Source: Yoonia sp. G8-12
Lineage (GTDB): Bacteria > Pseudomonadota > Alphaproteobacteria > Rhodobacterales > Rhodobacteraceae
Assembly (NCBI RefSeq): GCF_038443675.1
Contig: NZ_CP151762.1
Coordinates: 62,001-126,000, forward strand
DNA length: 64,000 bases
Direction of reading: 5' to 3'
The position numbers and the translations under genes were made by a program. Of this stretch, positions 8,990 to 18,925 are shown piece by piece (the stretch's first letter is position 1; every line of letters starts with the position of its first letter). The notes beneath the pieces are model-generated. The model saw only the letters and a list, made by a program, of their open reading frames with translations. It was not told the origin of the DNA and did not search any database.

Positions 8990-9983
8990 AGGGGGCTCCG
9001 ACCATCAGCGCGACGTCAACCAAGCGATGCGCGTACCCCATTTCATTGTCGTACCACGCATAGATCTTCACCTGCGTGCCGTTGATCACCATGGTCGAGG
9101 GCGCGTCGATGACGCTCGACCGTTTATCATTGGTGTAATCGGTCGAAACCAGAGGGCGTTCCTCATAGCCCAGAATGCCCCGCAGTGGCCCTTCGGCAGC
9201 GGCTTGGAAAAGGGCATTTACCTCTTCTGCGGTGGTTGGACGATCCACCTCGAAAACACAGTCGGTCAGAGAGGCATTGAGCAAGGGCACACGGACGGCA
9301 TGACCGTTCAGGCGGCCCTTCAGTTCAGGATAGATCAGCGTGATCGCCGTGGCGCTGCCTGTGGTCGTAGGGATCAGCGCATTCAGGGCCGAGCGCGCGC
9401 GGCGCAAGTCTTTCGCGGGGCGATCCACAATGGTTTGCGTGTTGGTCACATCATGAATAGTCGTGATCGCCCCGTGCTTGATGCCTAGGTTCTCATGGAT
9501 CACCTTGACCACGGGGGCAAGGCAGTTGGTGGTGCAACTTGCTGCGGTCACGATGTGATGCCTGTCTGGCTCATATGTGTCATGGTTCACACCAAAGACG
9601 ATATTGGCCGCATTCCCGTCCTTGACCGGGGCAGAGACCACCACCTTTTTCACACCCGCCGCGACATATGCGGCCAGTTTGCTTTCGGTTTTGAATACAC
9701 CGGTGCAGTCGATCACGACATCGACACCAGCAAGAGGCAGGTCTTCAATAGACTTGGCCCCGATAAAGGGCAGATGCACACCGTCAATTGTCACGCTGCT
9801 AGCGTCGTGCGAAAACGCGGCATCCCAGCGGCCATGCACGGTGTCGAACTCAAACAGATGCGCGTGCATTTCAGGATCACCCACCGCATCATTGATCCAT
9901 GCAATTTTTGCACCGCGTTCCAAGAGTGGTTTCAGTGCCAGTTTACCAATACGGCCAAGGCCATTCAGAGCGTAAGTTGTCAT
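8986..9983 (-). CDS. ArsJ-associated glyceraldehyde-3-phosphate dehydrogenase, copy 1
   Basis: A class I GAPDH that in ars operons uses arsenate in place of phosphate to make 1-arseno-3-phosphoglycerate for export by ArsJ. It has the N-terminal Rossmann motif NGLGRIGK and the active site SCTTNC with downstream His (TTIHDVTNTQT). As written, the frame misses its stop and runs 52 codons further to 8829 inside arsJ. Adding one base to the C5 run (plus-strand G5 at 8991-8995) gives an end …LMVGAPL-stop at 8986-8988, 332 residues, matching the length and the GTGA overlap of copy 2. The ATG at 9983 overlaps the arsRC stop. Confidence 0.85.
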
Positions 9984-10816
9984 ACCGTTTCTTTCGTTTC
10001 GAGGCGTGCAAGATCATCAATGGCGCGTTGCAGCGACACGGGGTCAAAGGATGTGAATGGCAGGTCGGCAAACCGACGAAGCCGCTGGACAAGGGCATCA
10101 AAGACTTGCCGGAATGCGCTGATCTGTTGGGCGTGCGTGCCGGTGACCCTGACAGGATCAGGCAGGCCCCAATGCGCAGTAACCGGTTGGTTTGGCCAGG
10201 CCGGGCAGTCTTCGTTGGCTGCGGCATCGCAGACGGTAAAAACAAAATCAAAGACCGGCGCATCTGGTCCTTGAAAAATGCTGAGATGTTTAGACGTCAG
10301 AGTTGCTGTGTCATAGCCGTTGTGCTGCAAAACCTCGCGCGTGATCGGGTTGATACTGGGTTGCGGGTGGGTTCCTGCTGAAAAGGCATGAAACCGATCA
10401 CCAGCGATCTGGCGCAAAATGGCTTCGGCAAAAATGGAACGGGCAGAGTTTCCCGTGCAAAGAAAGAGGACGTTGTAAGGACGGTGCGCTGCTGAAACGC
10501 TAGAGGTGCCATAGCTGGGCGCACAAATTTCTGGCCGACTGCGACAACAATCCAACAAAAGATAGTCGATGGTCTGTCGCGCTACATCCATGTCAATGGC
10601 GTAGCGCAAGGACGTTCCTTCGCGTTCTTGGCTGACCAGACCCGTTTGCATCAATGCATTCACATAGTTGGAGAGGGTATTGGGCTTGAGATCGAGCGCC
10701 AAAGCCAATTCTGTCGCGGGAACGCGATCAGGGTGGCGGCGCATCAACAGGCGAAACACCGCGAGCCGTTGCGGGTGGCCAAGCGTCGCCAGTCGTTTCG
10801 GAATCAATAAATCCAT
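9980..10816 (-). CDS. ArsR-ArsC fusion: arsenic-responsive repressor with arsenate reductase domain, copy 1
   Basis: A 278-residue fusion. Residues 1-100 form a winged-helix ArsR domain ending in a DCCRSRPEIC motif, whose Cys-Cys…Cys spacing resembles the arsenite-sensing triad known from Acidithiobacillus ferrooxidans ArsR. Residues about 113-275 form a low-molecular-weight-phosphatase-type arsenate reductase with the P-loop CTGNSARS, a C-x7-C pair (VCDAAANEDC) and the PDP aspartate. It leads the operon arsRC-gapdh-arsJ with ATGA overlaps. It shares the full layout with copy 2 at 48080. An inverted repeat lies on its 5' end, suggesting autoregulation. Confidence 0.92.
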   Translation of the reverse strand: MDLLIPKRLATLGHPQRLAVFRLLMRRHPDRVPATELALALDLKPNTLSNYVNALMQTGLVSQEREGTSLRYAIDMDVARQTIDYLLLDCCRSRPEICAPSYGTSSVSAAHRPYNVLFLCTGNSARSIFAEAILRQIAGDRFHAFSAGTHPQPSINPITREVLQHNGYDTATLTSKHLSIFQGPDAPVFDFVFTVCDAAANEDCPAWPNQPVTAHWGLPDPVRVTGTHAQQISAFRQVFDALVQRLRRFADLPFTSFDPVSLQRAIDDLARLETKETV

Positions 10817-10817
10817 A

Positions 10818-10840
10818 CTTCATGAATATTCGAAATGAAG
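10818..10840 (-). promoter_or_regulatory. Probable ArsR operator of ars copy 1
   Basis: An inverted repeat CTTCAT-N11-ATGAAG, with an inner GAATATTC palindrome, ends 2 bp before the arsRC start codon. A closely related repeat sits in the same place before copy 2 (48060). ArsR repressors typically bind such imperfect repeats. The position implies a very short or leaderless transcript. Confidence 0.55.
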
Positions 10841-11210
10841 ATTTATGCAGGCCTACCAGGGCTGGAATCGGCAATCAGCTAAGCCTTGGAATTCATCGAA
10901 GGTTCATATGGAAGCGCAAGAAGTGATAAAAAAATGGGCAAATTTGCATATGCCGCTAATTTTATGGGCGGCCCAGAGCGAGTCGAAAGGTTCAGCGAGA
11001 ATTCACTGGCATATTTCTGCGCTGCAGCACCACGTTAAGGTGTTCGAAGAAAACTTCGGCGTCGCGCGAAGGGCTATCGTGCAAGATTATTCCCTTCACG
11101 CGACTACAACATCACTGTTGCGGGTCCTTCCTAGTAGGTCGGTCCATGGTTGCAAGGGAAATTGGTTTCCTGACGCGGCGTCCCGCAACGACAACGGGGA
11201 CCTAAGGAAT
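10841..11210. promoter_or_regulatory. Divergent intergenic region between arsRC copy 1 and urtA
   Basis: This 370-bp stretch holds the urtA promoter. The urtA frame is open upstream as far as 10845, but the extra 122 codons have no transporter-like sequence, and urtA's signal peptide begins at 11211. I searched for a sigma-54 promoter, expected for nitrogen-regulated urea uptake. The closest matches (near 10934 and 11008) have wrong -24/-12 spacing, so none is called. Confidence 0.4.
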
Positions 11211-12491
11211 ATGACCTTTAAAACTTCTGCATTTGTTTTGACTGCCTTGCTGGGCACGACATCTATGGCTGCCGCGCAATGCGCCGATCCAATCAAAGTG
11301 GGCGTGCTCCACTCGCTCTCGGGCACGATGGCGATTTCGGAAACCACGCTCAAAGACACAATGGAATTGCTGATCGAGAACCAGAACGCCGCAGGCGGTT
11401 TGCTGGGGTGTGAAATCGAAGCTGTTGTTGTCGATCCGGCATCCGATTGGCCGCTCTTTGCAGAGAAAGCGCGTGAATTGCTGACTGTCAGCGAAGTTGA
11501 CGTGATCTTTGGCAGTTGGACATCTGTAAGCCGCAAATCCGCGCTGCCAGTCTTGGAAGAGCTGAACGGCCTGATGTTCTACCCGGTACAGTATGAGGGC
11601 GAGGAAAGCTCGCGCAACGTCTTCTACACTGGTGCCGCACCAAACCAGCAGGCAATCCCTGCGACGGATTACTTCCTTGAAGAGCTTGGCGTCGAGAAAT
11701 TCGCGCTGCTTGGCACGGACTATGTTTACCCACGGACAACCAACAACATCCTTGAGGCTTATTTGCAGTCCAAAGGCATCCCTGCCGAGGATATCTTTGT
11801 GAACTACACGCCTTTCGGTCATTCCGACTGGGCAACAATCGTTGCTGATGTGGTCGCGCTTGGTGCAGACGGCAAGCAGGTTGGCGTGATTTCCACAATC
11901 AACGGCGATGCAAACATCGGGTTCTACAAGGAACTGGCGGCGGCGGGTGTCTCTGCCGATGACCTGCCTGTTGTGGCCTTCTCAGTTGGCGAAGAAGAGC
12001 TTTCGGGGCTCGATACATCTGACCTTGTCGGTCACTTGGCCGCTTGGAACTATTTTCAGTCCGCTGAATCTGACCTGAACGATGAATGGGTCGCAGCATG
12101 GAAAGCCAAGATGGGCGAAGAGCGTGTGACCAACGACCCGATGGAGGCTCATTTCATTGGCTTCAACATGTGGGTGAATGCGGTGACCGAAGCCGGCACG
12201 ACGGACGTCGATGCCGTGCGCGAGGCGATGTATGGACAGGAATTCCCGAACCTGACAGGCGGCACGGCGGTCATGCTGCCAAACCACCACCTGGCCAAAC
12301 CTGTGTTGATTGGTGAAATCACCGCCGATGGTCAATTCGACATCATCAGCCAGACCTCCGAGGTGCCGGGCGATGCGTGGACGGATTACCTGCCGGAATC
12401 TGCAGTGCTGGTCTCGGATTGGCAAACACTGGGTTGCGGGATGTATAACACCGAAACTGAAACTTGCGTGCAGTTGACCTCCAACTACTAA
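11211..12491 (+). CDS. urtA: Urea ABC transporter substrate-binding protein UrtA
   Basis: A 426-residue periplasmic binding protein with a Sec signal peptide (about residues 1-22, cut after AAAQ). The mature protein opens with ADPIKVGVLHSLSGTMAISE, the standard opening of the amide/urea branch of the branched-chain amino-acid binder family. AAGGA lies just before the ATG at 11211. It is followed by urtBCDE in order, which makes urea the expected substrate. No urease genes are in the window. A perfect 12-bp hairpin separates it from urtB and probably raises urtA mRNA over the rest. Confidence 0.93.
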   Translation: MTFKTSAFVLTALLGTTSMAAAQCADPIKVGVLHSLSGTMAISETTLKDTMELLIENQNAAGGLLGCEIEAVVVDPASDWPLFAEKARELLTVSEVDVIFGSWTSVSRKSALPVLEELNGLMFYPVQYEGEESSRNVFYTGAAPNQQAIPATDYFLEELGVEKFALLGTDYVYPRTTNNILEAYLQSKGIPAEDIFVNYTPFGHSDWATIVADVVALGADGKQVGVISTINGDANIGFYKELAAAGVSADDLPVVAFSVGEEELSGLDTSDLVGHLAAWNYFQSAESDLNDEWVAAWKAKMGEERVTNDPMEAHFIGFNMWVNAVTEAGTTDVDAVREAMYGQEFPNLTGGTAVMLPNHHLAKPVLIGEITADGQFDIISQTSEVPGDAWTDYLPESAVLVSDWQTLGCGMYNTETETCVQLTSNY

Positions 12492-12500
12492 AGCAGCCGA

Positions 12501-12530
12501 TCAGGGACGCATGATCCAATGCGTCCCTGA
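12501..12530 (+). terminator. Intercistronic hairpin after urtA
   Basis: A perfect 12-bp stem (12501-12512 and 12519-12530) with a 6-base loop, starting 9 bp after the urtA stop. There is no T run, so it is more likely a partial terminator or 3'-end stabiliser than a full stop. Confidence 0.6.
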
Positions 12531-12564
12531 CATTTCATTCCTTACATTATCGGCCTGAACACAC

Positions 12565-14508
12565 ATGCTGCGAATGCTTTCCTTGGCCCTGTCATTGTGG
12601 TTTTTTCTGCCTGTCTCCGCACACGCGCAAAACCTGCAAGACATCCTACAAACCCACCAAAGCGAAGTACTTAGCCCCGGACGGCAGAGCGTGGGTATTG
12701 TGCTGGATGATCTGGTCGCCAGCGGGTTACCACAGGCGCTGCCGTTTCTAGAGGCTTGGCGCGACCGCGAGATCGTGCAGCGTGACAGCGACGGCTTGTT
12801 TTTCCGTGCGATTGAAGTGGATGACGCGATCACATTGCAAGACCTCGACACGGGCACGACAACCACCGTCGCAAATGATGACGACCTGACTGAGGCGCGC
12901 CCCAATGGTGGTGTGCGGCGCGCAATCGGCGATGCGCTAGTGCAGTTCCAGTTGTCCGATCCTGATATAATGCGTCGCCAAGCGGCTGTTGATGCGATTG
13001 CCCGCAGCATGGATGCAAGCCAGCTTGGGCCATTGGAGGCCTCGATCGCGGATGAACCTGACCCGACCCTGAAGGAGACGAAAGAACGTCTTGCCGGAAT
13101 GCTGGCGGTGCTGTTTGGCGACACCCAAGAAGTGCGGATCGCCGCCATCGCAGGCATGGCTGATGATCTTTCGGTTGATGTGCGGGCGGTTTTGAACACC
13201 GTGTTGTCGACGGAACCGCAGGTCGCAAATACCCTGCCAGAGGATGCCAATATCGCCCAAGTCCTGACCGTCGGTAATGATGTCACCGACACAGAGGCCT
13301 ACGCGCAGCTGATCGCAGCAGACCTTGCGCCACCGATTGTGACAAATGCCCAAATCCGAGAAGCGCTTGTGGCGAACATCGCCGGCGACATTGTGGGTGG
13401 TGTCGCGGTCAGCGACCTGAACACAGATGCCGCACGTGCGGCAGCCTATGATGCACTTGCGGCCGAGGGGCTGGTCGCCCCGCGCGTCACGCCCGAGGAG
13501 CAAGAGGCGGCTATCGCCGCGCATGTCTTTTATCTGCAATACGACGAACCTGATCCTGTGATCACCGATGCCGCTGCAAAGTCGCTTGCGGCCATTGAAA
13601 CCAAGGTCGCGTTTAGCCAAAGCGTTGATCTGGGGCTGGATGCTCTATCGCTGGCTTCGATCTATTTTCTGGCCGCGATCGGCCTTGCCATCACTTTTGG
13701 TGTGATGGGCGTGATCAACATGGCCCATGGCGAATTCATCATGATGGGGGCCTATACCGGCTTTGTTGTGCAGCAATTCGTACCTGATTACACGCTGTCG
13801 ATCATCATCGCGCTGCCTTTGGCGTTCGCGATTACATTCGGGGCCGGTGTCGCGATGGAGCGTTTGGTGATCCGCCATCTTTACCATCGCCCGCTTGAAA
13901 CTCTGTTGGCGACCTTCGGTATCTCAATTGCATTGCAGCAGCTGGCCAAGAACATCTTCGGCACCCAAGCGCGCCCGCTCACGTCACCTGAATGGCTGAG
14001 CGGGGCGCTGGTGATCAACGATGTGATTGCGATCAGCTATATCCGCATCGCGATTTTCGTTTTGGCACTTATGTTTCTGGGCCTGATCCTTTTCGTGCTC
14101 AAACGCACGCGGTTGGGGCTGGAAGTGCGTGCCGTCACCCAGAACCCCGGCATGGCGGCCTCGATGGGGATCAACCCAGACAAGATTAACATGCTGACCT
14201 TCGGGCTGGGGTCCGGCATTGCAGGCATCGCCGGTGTCGCGATTGGACTTTATGCGAAAGTGACATCCGAGATGGGCGCGGATTACATCGTCCAAAGTTT
14301 TATGACCGTGGTTGTGGGTGGTGTGGGCAATGTCTGGGGGACACTGGCTGGCGCGTCGCTGATCGGTTTCCTGCAAAAGGGGATCGAGTGGTTGAACCCG
14401 TCCAACACGCTGGCCGCACAGACCTACATGATCCTTTTCATCATCCTGTTCATTCAATTCCGGCCAAAGGGCATCGTCGCCCTCAAAGGCCGTGCGGCGG
14501 CGGATTAA
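12565..14508 (+). CDS. urtB: Urea ABC transporter permease UrtB
   Basis: A 647-residue inner-membrane permease. A signal peptide (residues 1-22) is followed by a large soluble, helical repeat-like region (to about residue 350), characteristic of UrtB and absent from LivH. The membrane domain follows, with the conserved GVMGVINMAHGEFIMMGAY segment near residue 385 and the C-terminal GGVGNVWGT loop. It lies between urtA and urtC and is 3 bp from the latter. Length and domain order are normal. It pairs with UrtC as the membrane channel. Confidence 0.93.
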   Translation: MLRMLSLALSLWFFLPVSAHAQNLQDILQTHQSEVLSPGRQSVGIVLDDLVASGLPQALPFLEAWRDREIVQRDSDGLFFRAIEVDDAITLQDLDTGTTTTVANDDDLTEARPNGGVRRAIGDALVQFQLSDPDIMRRQAAVDAIARSMDASQLGPLEASIADEPDPTLKETKERLAGMLAVLFGDTQEVRIAAIAGMADDLSVDVRAVLNTVLSTEPQVANTLPEDANIAQVLTVGNDVTDTEAYAQLIAADLAPPIVTNAQIREALVANIAGDIVGGVAVSDLNTDAARAAAYDALAAEGLVAPRVTPEEQEAAIAAHVFYLQYDEPDPVITDAAAKSLAAIETKVAFSQSVDLGLDALSLASIYFLAAIGLAITFGVMGVINMAHGEFIMMGAYTGFVVQQFVPDYTLSIIIALPLAFAITFGAGVAMERLVIRHLYHRPLETLLATFGISIALQQLAKNIFGTQARPLTSPEWLSGALVINDVIAISYIRIAIFVLALMFLGLILFVLKRTRLGLEVRAVTQNPGMAASMGINPDKINMLTFGLGSGIAGIAGVAIGLYAKVTSEMGADYIVQSFMTVVVGGVGNVWGTLAGASLIGFLQKGIEWLNPSNTLAAQTYMILFIILFIQFRPKGIVALKGRAAAD

Positions 14509-14511
14509 GTC

Positions 14512-15677
14512 ATGCGGAAATCATTCCTTGCCGAGAACCCTTCAGTCCTGTGGTTCATCGCGATCCTTGCGGTATTCACTATCGCCGTTACGCTTCTGTC
14601 CGAGGTAACGGGCGTTGACCTAATCTCGACCTCATTCGTCAAGACACTGGGGAAAACGCTTTGCCTCTGCCTTGTCGCCATCGCGATGGATGTCGTCTGG
14701 GGCTATTGCGGAATCCTGTCACTGGGGCATTTCGCATTCTTTGGCATTGGCGGCTATGCCGTCGGTATGTGGTTGATGTACGCCCGCACCGAAGGGATCG
14801 TGATTGAAAGCTTCGCAGGTCAACCCATTCCGCCAACCCCGCAGGAAGTATCCGACGCCATCGGCAACCAGATATTCGGGGTTGTGGGCAGTTCCGAATT
14901 CCCGTGGATCTGGGGCTTTGCTGACAGTCTGTTCTTGCAGTTGCTGATGGTTGTGCTTGTGCCGGGTCTGCTGGCGCTGGTCTTTGGCTGGCTGGCGTTC
15001 CGGTCCCGGGTGACGGGGGTCTATCTGTCGATCCTGACCCAAGCGATGACGCTCGCCCTTGCGCTGTACCTGTTCCAGAACGACAGCGGCTTGCGCGGCA
15101 ACAACGGTTTGTCGGGCCTGCAAAATATCCCGGGGTTTGAGGATGCGTCGCAGGCGACCATCTCAATCATCTTCTTCATCGCCTCGGCCGTGGCACTGGC
15201 CGCCGGATATGTTTTCTTTGCATGGATCGTGTCAGGCAAAATGGGCAGCGTGATCAAAGGCATCCGCGATAACGAAGCGCGGGTGCGGTTCCTTGGCTAT
15301 CACGTCGAAAGCTATAAGCTCTTTGTTTTCACAGCCACCGCTGTTGTCGCGGGCATTGCAGGCGCGCTTTATTATCCGCAGGCGGGTATCATCAACCCCG
15401 GTGAAATCGCACCGATCGCGTCGATCTATCTGGCGGTCTGGGTCGCCATCGGCGGGCGCGGGCGGCTTTATGGTGCGGCGATTGGTGCGGCTTTTGTGTC
15501 GCTCTTGTCCAGCTGGTTTACGGGGGTGGCGCGCCCGACATCAACCTTGGCTTCTATGTAATTCAATGGACAGATTGGTGGCTTGTTCTGCTGGGCGTTT
15601 CCTTTGTCGCGGTCACACTCTTCTTTCCCAAAGGGATTGGTGGTTTGTTTGACTTGCTGGTGAGGAAGCAATCATGA
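14512..15677 (+). pseudogene. urtC: Urea ABC transporter permease UrtC (frameshifted near 3' end)
   Basis: LivM-type permease: the frame begins MRKSFLAENPSV, and the conserved channel segment DVVWGYCGILSLGHFAFFGIG is present near residue 70. As written it stops at 15561 after 349 residues. Adding one G to the G5 run at 15522-15526 converts the end to SWFTGGGAPDINLGFYVIQW…FFPKGIGGLFD and extends it to TGA 15675-15677, 388 residues, overlapping the urtD ATG. The downstream segment is fully family-like, so this is probably a base-call error or very recent mutation, not old decay. The intact form is needed for urea transport. Confidence 0.85.
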
Positions 15678-16423
15678 GCATGCTTTTGGAGGTCTCCGGC
15701 GTGACCGTCACCTTTGACGGGTTTCGAGCGATCAACAACCTGTCGATCAACTTTGCCCCGACCGAGTTGCGCGCCATCATCGGGCCGAATGGTGCAGGTA
15801 AGACAACCTTTATGGATATCGTGACCGGCAAGACCAAACCGGACGAGGGCCACGTGATTTGGGGTGAAAGGAATATCTCGCTTCTGGGTATGTCCGAGAG
15901 CCAGATTGCCCGCGAAGGGATCGGGCGGAAGTTCCAGAAACCCACTGTGTTCGAGGCGCAGACGGTGCGGCAGAACCTTGCCATGGCACTCAAAAACCCC
16001 CGTGGGCCTTTTGCGGTGCTGATGCATAAGAAAACCAAATCCAATGCGGAACGAATCGAAGACATCTCAGGACAGGTTGGTCTGTCCGATAGCCTGACCC
16101 GCGTGGCGGGTGAGCTGAGCCATGGCCAAAAACAATGGCTCGAAATCGGGATGCTGCTGGCGCAAGAGCCGCGCTTGATGCTGGTGGATGAACCCGCTGC
16201 GGGTATGACGCCCGAAGAGCGTGAAAAGACTACTGACATCCTCAAAGAAGCGGCCAAGACGCGGGCTGTTGTCGTGGTGGAGCATGACATGGAATTTGTC
16301 CGCCGCCTTGATTGCAAGGTTACTGTCCTGCACGAAGGGGCGGTTTTGGCGGAAGGCAGCCTTGATCATGTGACGTCTAACCAGACAGTGATTGATGTCT
16401 ATCTGGGGCGTGCCCATGCTTGA
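15674..16423 (+). CDS. urtD: Urea ABC transporter ATP-binding protein UrtD
   Basis: A 249-residue LivG-type ATPase. Walker A GPNGAGKTT is near residue 37, the signature is LSHGQKQWLEIGM (the LSHGQ variant is typical of UrtD), and Walker B is LMLVDEPAAGM. Its ATG overlaps the repaired urtC stop (ATGA), and its last 8 bp overlap urtE. It forms the ATPase pair with UrtE on the cytosolic side. Confidence 0.93.
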   Translation: MSMLLEVSGVTVTFDGFRAINNLSINFAPTELRAIIGPNGAGKTTFMDIVTGKTKPDEGHVIWGERNISLLGMSESQIAREGIGRKFQKPTVFEAQTVRQNLAMALKNPRGPFAVLMHKKTKSNAERIEDISGQVGLSDSLTRVAGELSHGQKQWLEIGMLLAQEPRLMLVDEPAAGMTPEEREKTTDILKEAAKTRAVVVVEHDMEFVRRLDCKVTVLHEGAVLAEGSLDHVTSNQTVIDVYLGRAHA

Positions 16424-17111
16424 TGTGCAACACCTTGACCTGAAGTACGGGCAAAGCCAGATTCTGTTTCAAATCTCTCTACAGGCCGAAACGGGTAAGA
16501 TTACCGCCGTCATGGGCAACAACGGGGTTGGGAAGACCAGCTTGCTCAAAGCGATCTCGGGGCGGCATCCGGTCTCGGCGGGTAGCGTGACCGTAGATAG
16601 CAGGCCGGTGCAATTGACCTCGGCCTTTCATGCCGCGAGGGCAGGGATCGCATATGTTCCGCAGGGGCGCGAGGTTTTCGCGATGATGACCGTGCTGGAA
16701 AACCTTGAGACCGGTTTTGCCTGTTTGCCGAAGACCGAACATCAGATCCCCGACTATGTTTTTGATCTCTTCCCCGTGCTGCGCGATATGCAGACGCGGC
16801 GTGGCGGTGATCTCTCTGGCGGTCAACAACAACAGCTTGCCATCGCACGCGCGCTGATCACAAAACCGAAGGTGCTTTTGCTGGATGAGCCGACCGAGGG
16901 CATTCAGCCCAATGTGATCCAGCAAATCGGCGCCGCACTTGAGACATTGCGCGATGAGGGGCAGATGGCGATTGTTCTGGTCGAACAGAACGCTGATTTC
17001 GCCTATCGGATCGCCGATACGTTTACTGTTGTCGAACAGGGCAAGGTCAAGCGAACGGCGGCAAAGCAAGACTACACCAAGGATGCGCTTATGGCTGATC
17101 TGGCGCTATAG
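16416..17111 (+). CDS. urtE: Urea ABC transporter ATP-binding protein UrtE
   Basis: A 231-residue LivF-type ATPase with Walker A GNNGVGKTS, signature LSGGQQQQLAIARA and Walker B VLLLDEPTEGIQPN, the last stretch being characteristic of the UrtE/LivF branch. I chose ATG 16416 (MLDVQHLDLKYG), inside the end of urtD, because upstream codons have no family similarity. It ends 47 bp before the convergent RpiR-family regulator. Confidence 0.93.
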   Translation: MLDVQHLDLKYGQSQILFQISLQAETGKITAVMGNNGVGKTSLLKAISGRHPVSAGSVTVDSRPVQLTSAFHAARAGIAYVPQGREVFAMMTVLENLETGFACLPKTEHQIPDYVFDLFPVLRDMQTRRGGDLSGGQQQQLAIARALITKPKVLLLDEPTEGIQPNVIQQIGAALETLRDEGQMAIVLVEQNADFAYRIADTFTVVEQGKVKRTAAKQDYTKDALMADLAL

Positions 17112-17158
17112 TCGGGATGCCAGCACGCAACCAATTCAAACTTGGTGGCTGGTCCGCT

Positions 17159-18031
17159 TCAGGTGAATTTCCTGAAAAGCTTTGTTTGGTCGAACATGTC
17201 CTCAAGCGTTTCCATGCGTTCTTTCGTTTCGCTCCAATTGAGGTTTTGAACCGACGATATCATGGTTTCGATCAACAGCATTGTTGTGGTCGCCGAATCC
17301 CAGGCGGACGGCACGATAATGCGGCAACTGAGACTGATCTGCGCCAGATGATGCACCGGCGAGCGCCATTGATCCGTGAACAAGATAATTCTGGCGCCGC
17401 GCGCATGGGCCATTTCAGCCAGCTTCAAAGTGTTGTTTTCGTAGCGACGGACATCGAAAATAACGAAAACATCGCCCTCTTTCGCGTTTAACAAATAGTG
17501 TGGCCATGTGTTTGACGTGGATTGAACGTGCGTCAGATTGGGCCGGATGACCTGCATATGCAGATAGAAATATTCGGCCAGAGTATGTGTAACCCGCCCT
17601 CCGATGATGAAAAGGTGGTGCGATTGATCGGCCACCAACCCGCAGGCCTCATCGAATTTGACCGGATCGATCTGACCCATTGTCAGGCGAATATTGTCGA
17701 TCACCGCAGTGGTGAACCGGTTTAAAAGGTGTTCCGATGGGGCGGCCTCGGCCCATGTATCATGCTTGGCAATCGGGCTTTTTGCCTTGGCCCGCAATTC
17801 CTCGCGCAGCTCTGACTGAAAGTCGGGATAGCCCTTATATCCTAGCTTCTGCACCATCCGCGCGACGGTTGGGACCGATACGTTTGCATCCTTTGCAAGC
17901 GCGGTCAGCGGGCCCAGACCTGACGCCGGGTAGTTCTCGAGTATGGACAGGGCAAGCTGACGTTCGGCCCGTGTCAAATCATCCAGCTTGTCCTGGATGC
18001 GATCAGAGATTGTCTGGGTCGCTTCGGTCAT
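17159..18031 (-). CDS. RpiR/MurR family transcriptional regulator
   Basis: A 290-residue regulator. The N-terminal RpiR helix-turn-helix domain (about residues 1-80, TRAERQLALSILENYP…VSVPTVARMVQKLGYKGYPDFQ) is followed by a SIS sugar-isomerase-type sensor domain (about 120-260, FIIGGRVTHTLAEYF, DVFVIFDVRRYENNTLKLA). ATG 18031 has a good GGGAGG site 9 bp upstream; an ATG 20 codons further up lacks one. It is divergent from the hydrolase-TRAP-GS cluster and likely controls it. SIS domains usually bind sugar phosphates, so the effector here is not obvious. Confidence 0.85.
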   Translation of the reverse strand: MTEATQTISDRIQDKLDDLTRAERQLALSILENYPASGLGPLTALAKDANVSVPTVARMVQKLGYKGYPDFQSELREELRAKAKSPIAKHDTWAEAAPSEHLLNRFTTAVIDNIRLTMGQIDPVKFDEACGLVADQSHHLFIIGGRVTHTLAEYFYLHMQVIRPNLTHVQSTSNTWPHYLLNAKEGDVFVIFDVRRYENNTLKLAEMAHARGARIILFTDQWRSPVHHLAQISLSCRIIVPSAWDSATTTMLLIETMISSVQNLNWSETKERMETLEDMFDQTKLFRKFT

Positions 18032-18145
18032 GCGCGCCTCCCTTTTGTTCATTTTATACCAAGTTAACCCGCGTTGTGATATTTTTTTCAAAAATTGATT
18101 GACTCAGGTCGTCGCGTCCACTCAGGCTAGGCACAAAGGATGCAC

Positions 18146-18925
18146 ATGACCAACGACCAGATGACCACACAGCAAAAACCAGTTACGGTTTTCAATTCCA
18201 ACGGGCAATCCCGTGTGGTTCTGGTGTGCGAGCATGCCAGTTGCTTTATCCCGCAAGCGTTCGACAAGCTGGGGCTAGATGATGCCGCGCTGCAAAGCCA
18301 CATCGCGTGGGACCCCGGTGCATTGGCGGTCGCGCGCAGGCTTGCGGAACATCTGGATGCAAAACTGGTTGCCTCGAATGTGTCACGCCTTGTGTATGAC
18401 TGTAACCGCCCGCCGTCTGCGCATGACGCGATGCCGGCACGCAGTGAGGCGATAGACGTTCCTGGCAATGCGGCGCTTACGCAGATGCAGCGCCAGAACC
18501 GAACAGCGCGATATTATGATCCGTTTCGCACATGCCTACGAGATGTCATCGCCGCCACGCGAGACCCCGTCATCGTCACGATCCATAGTTTCACACCGGT
18601 TTATCTTGGCAAATCGCGCGCGGTGGAAATTGGAATTTTGCATGACACGGACACCCGTCTTGCAAACGTAATGGCACAAACTGCCGGATCCCACACCCCG
18701 GCCAATGTTGCGATAAATGTCCCCTACGGTCCGCAAGACGGGGTCACACACACCCTGAAGGAACACGCCATCCCCGGGCGGCACCTGAATGTCATGTTGG
18801 AAATCCGCAATGACCTGATCAACGGGTCTGCGGGGCAAAAGGATATGGCCGATTGTTTGGCCAACTGGCTGAGGGATGCATTGGCCGAATTAAACATATC
18901 GGTGGGTGCGCAGTGTTCGGGATGA
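18146..18925 (+). CDS. N-formylglutamate amidohydrolase family protein
   Basis: A 259-residue zinc-type amidohydrolase-like protein. Family hallmarks: LVCEHASCFIPQAF near the N-terminus (Glu/His metal ligands), HIAWDPGA, SRLVYDCNRPP, VTIHSFTPVY, and NVMLEIRNDL near the end. AAAGGA at 18135-18140 supports the ATG at 18146 over one at 18140. Classical members cut N-formylglutamate in histidine breakdown, but there are no hut genes here. The neighbours are a TRAP transporter, a GS-like ligase, ALDH and ADH, so release of glutamate from a gamma-glutamyl product is a reasonable alternative. Its stop overlaps dctQ. Confidence 0.85.
   Translation: MTNDQMTTQQKPVTVFNSNGQSRVVLVCEHASCFIPQAFDKLGLDDAALQSHIAWDPGALAVARRLAEHLDAKLVASNVSRLVYDCNRPPSAHDAMPARSEAIDVPGNAALTQMQRQNRTARYYDPFRTCLRDVIAATRDPVIVTIHSFTPVYLGKSRAVEIGILHDTDTRLANVMAQTAGSHTPANVAINVPYGPQDGVTHTLKEHAIPGRHLNVMLEIRNDLINGSAGQKDMADCLANWLRDALAELNISVGAQCSG

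Noticed and set aside
10934..11030. Sigma-54-like motifs (TGGGCA…TTGCA and TGGCAT…TGCG) before urtA.
   Set aside because: The distance between the GG and GC elements is one or two bases too short, and sigma-54 promoters tolerate little spacing change.
10845..11210. A 122-codon open extension upstream of urtA in the same frame.
   Set aside because: It would bury the signal peptide inside the protein, has no family similarity, and a ribosome site precedes the ATG at 11211.
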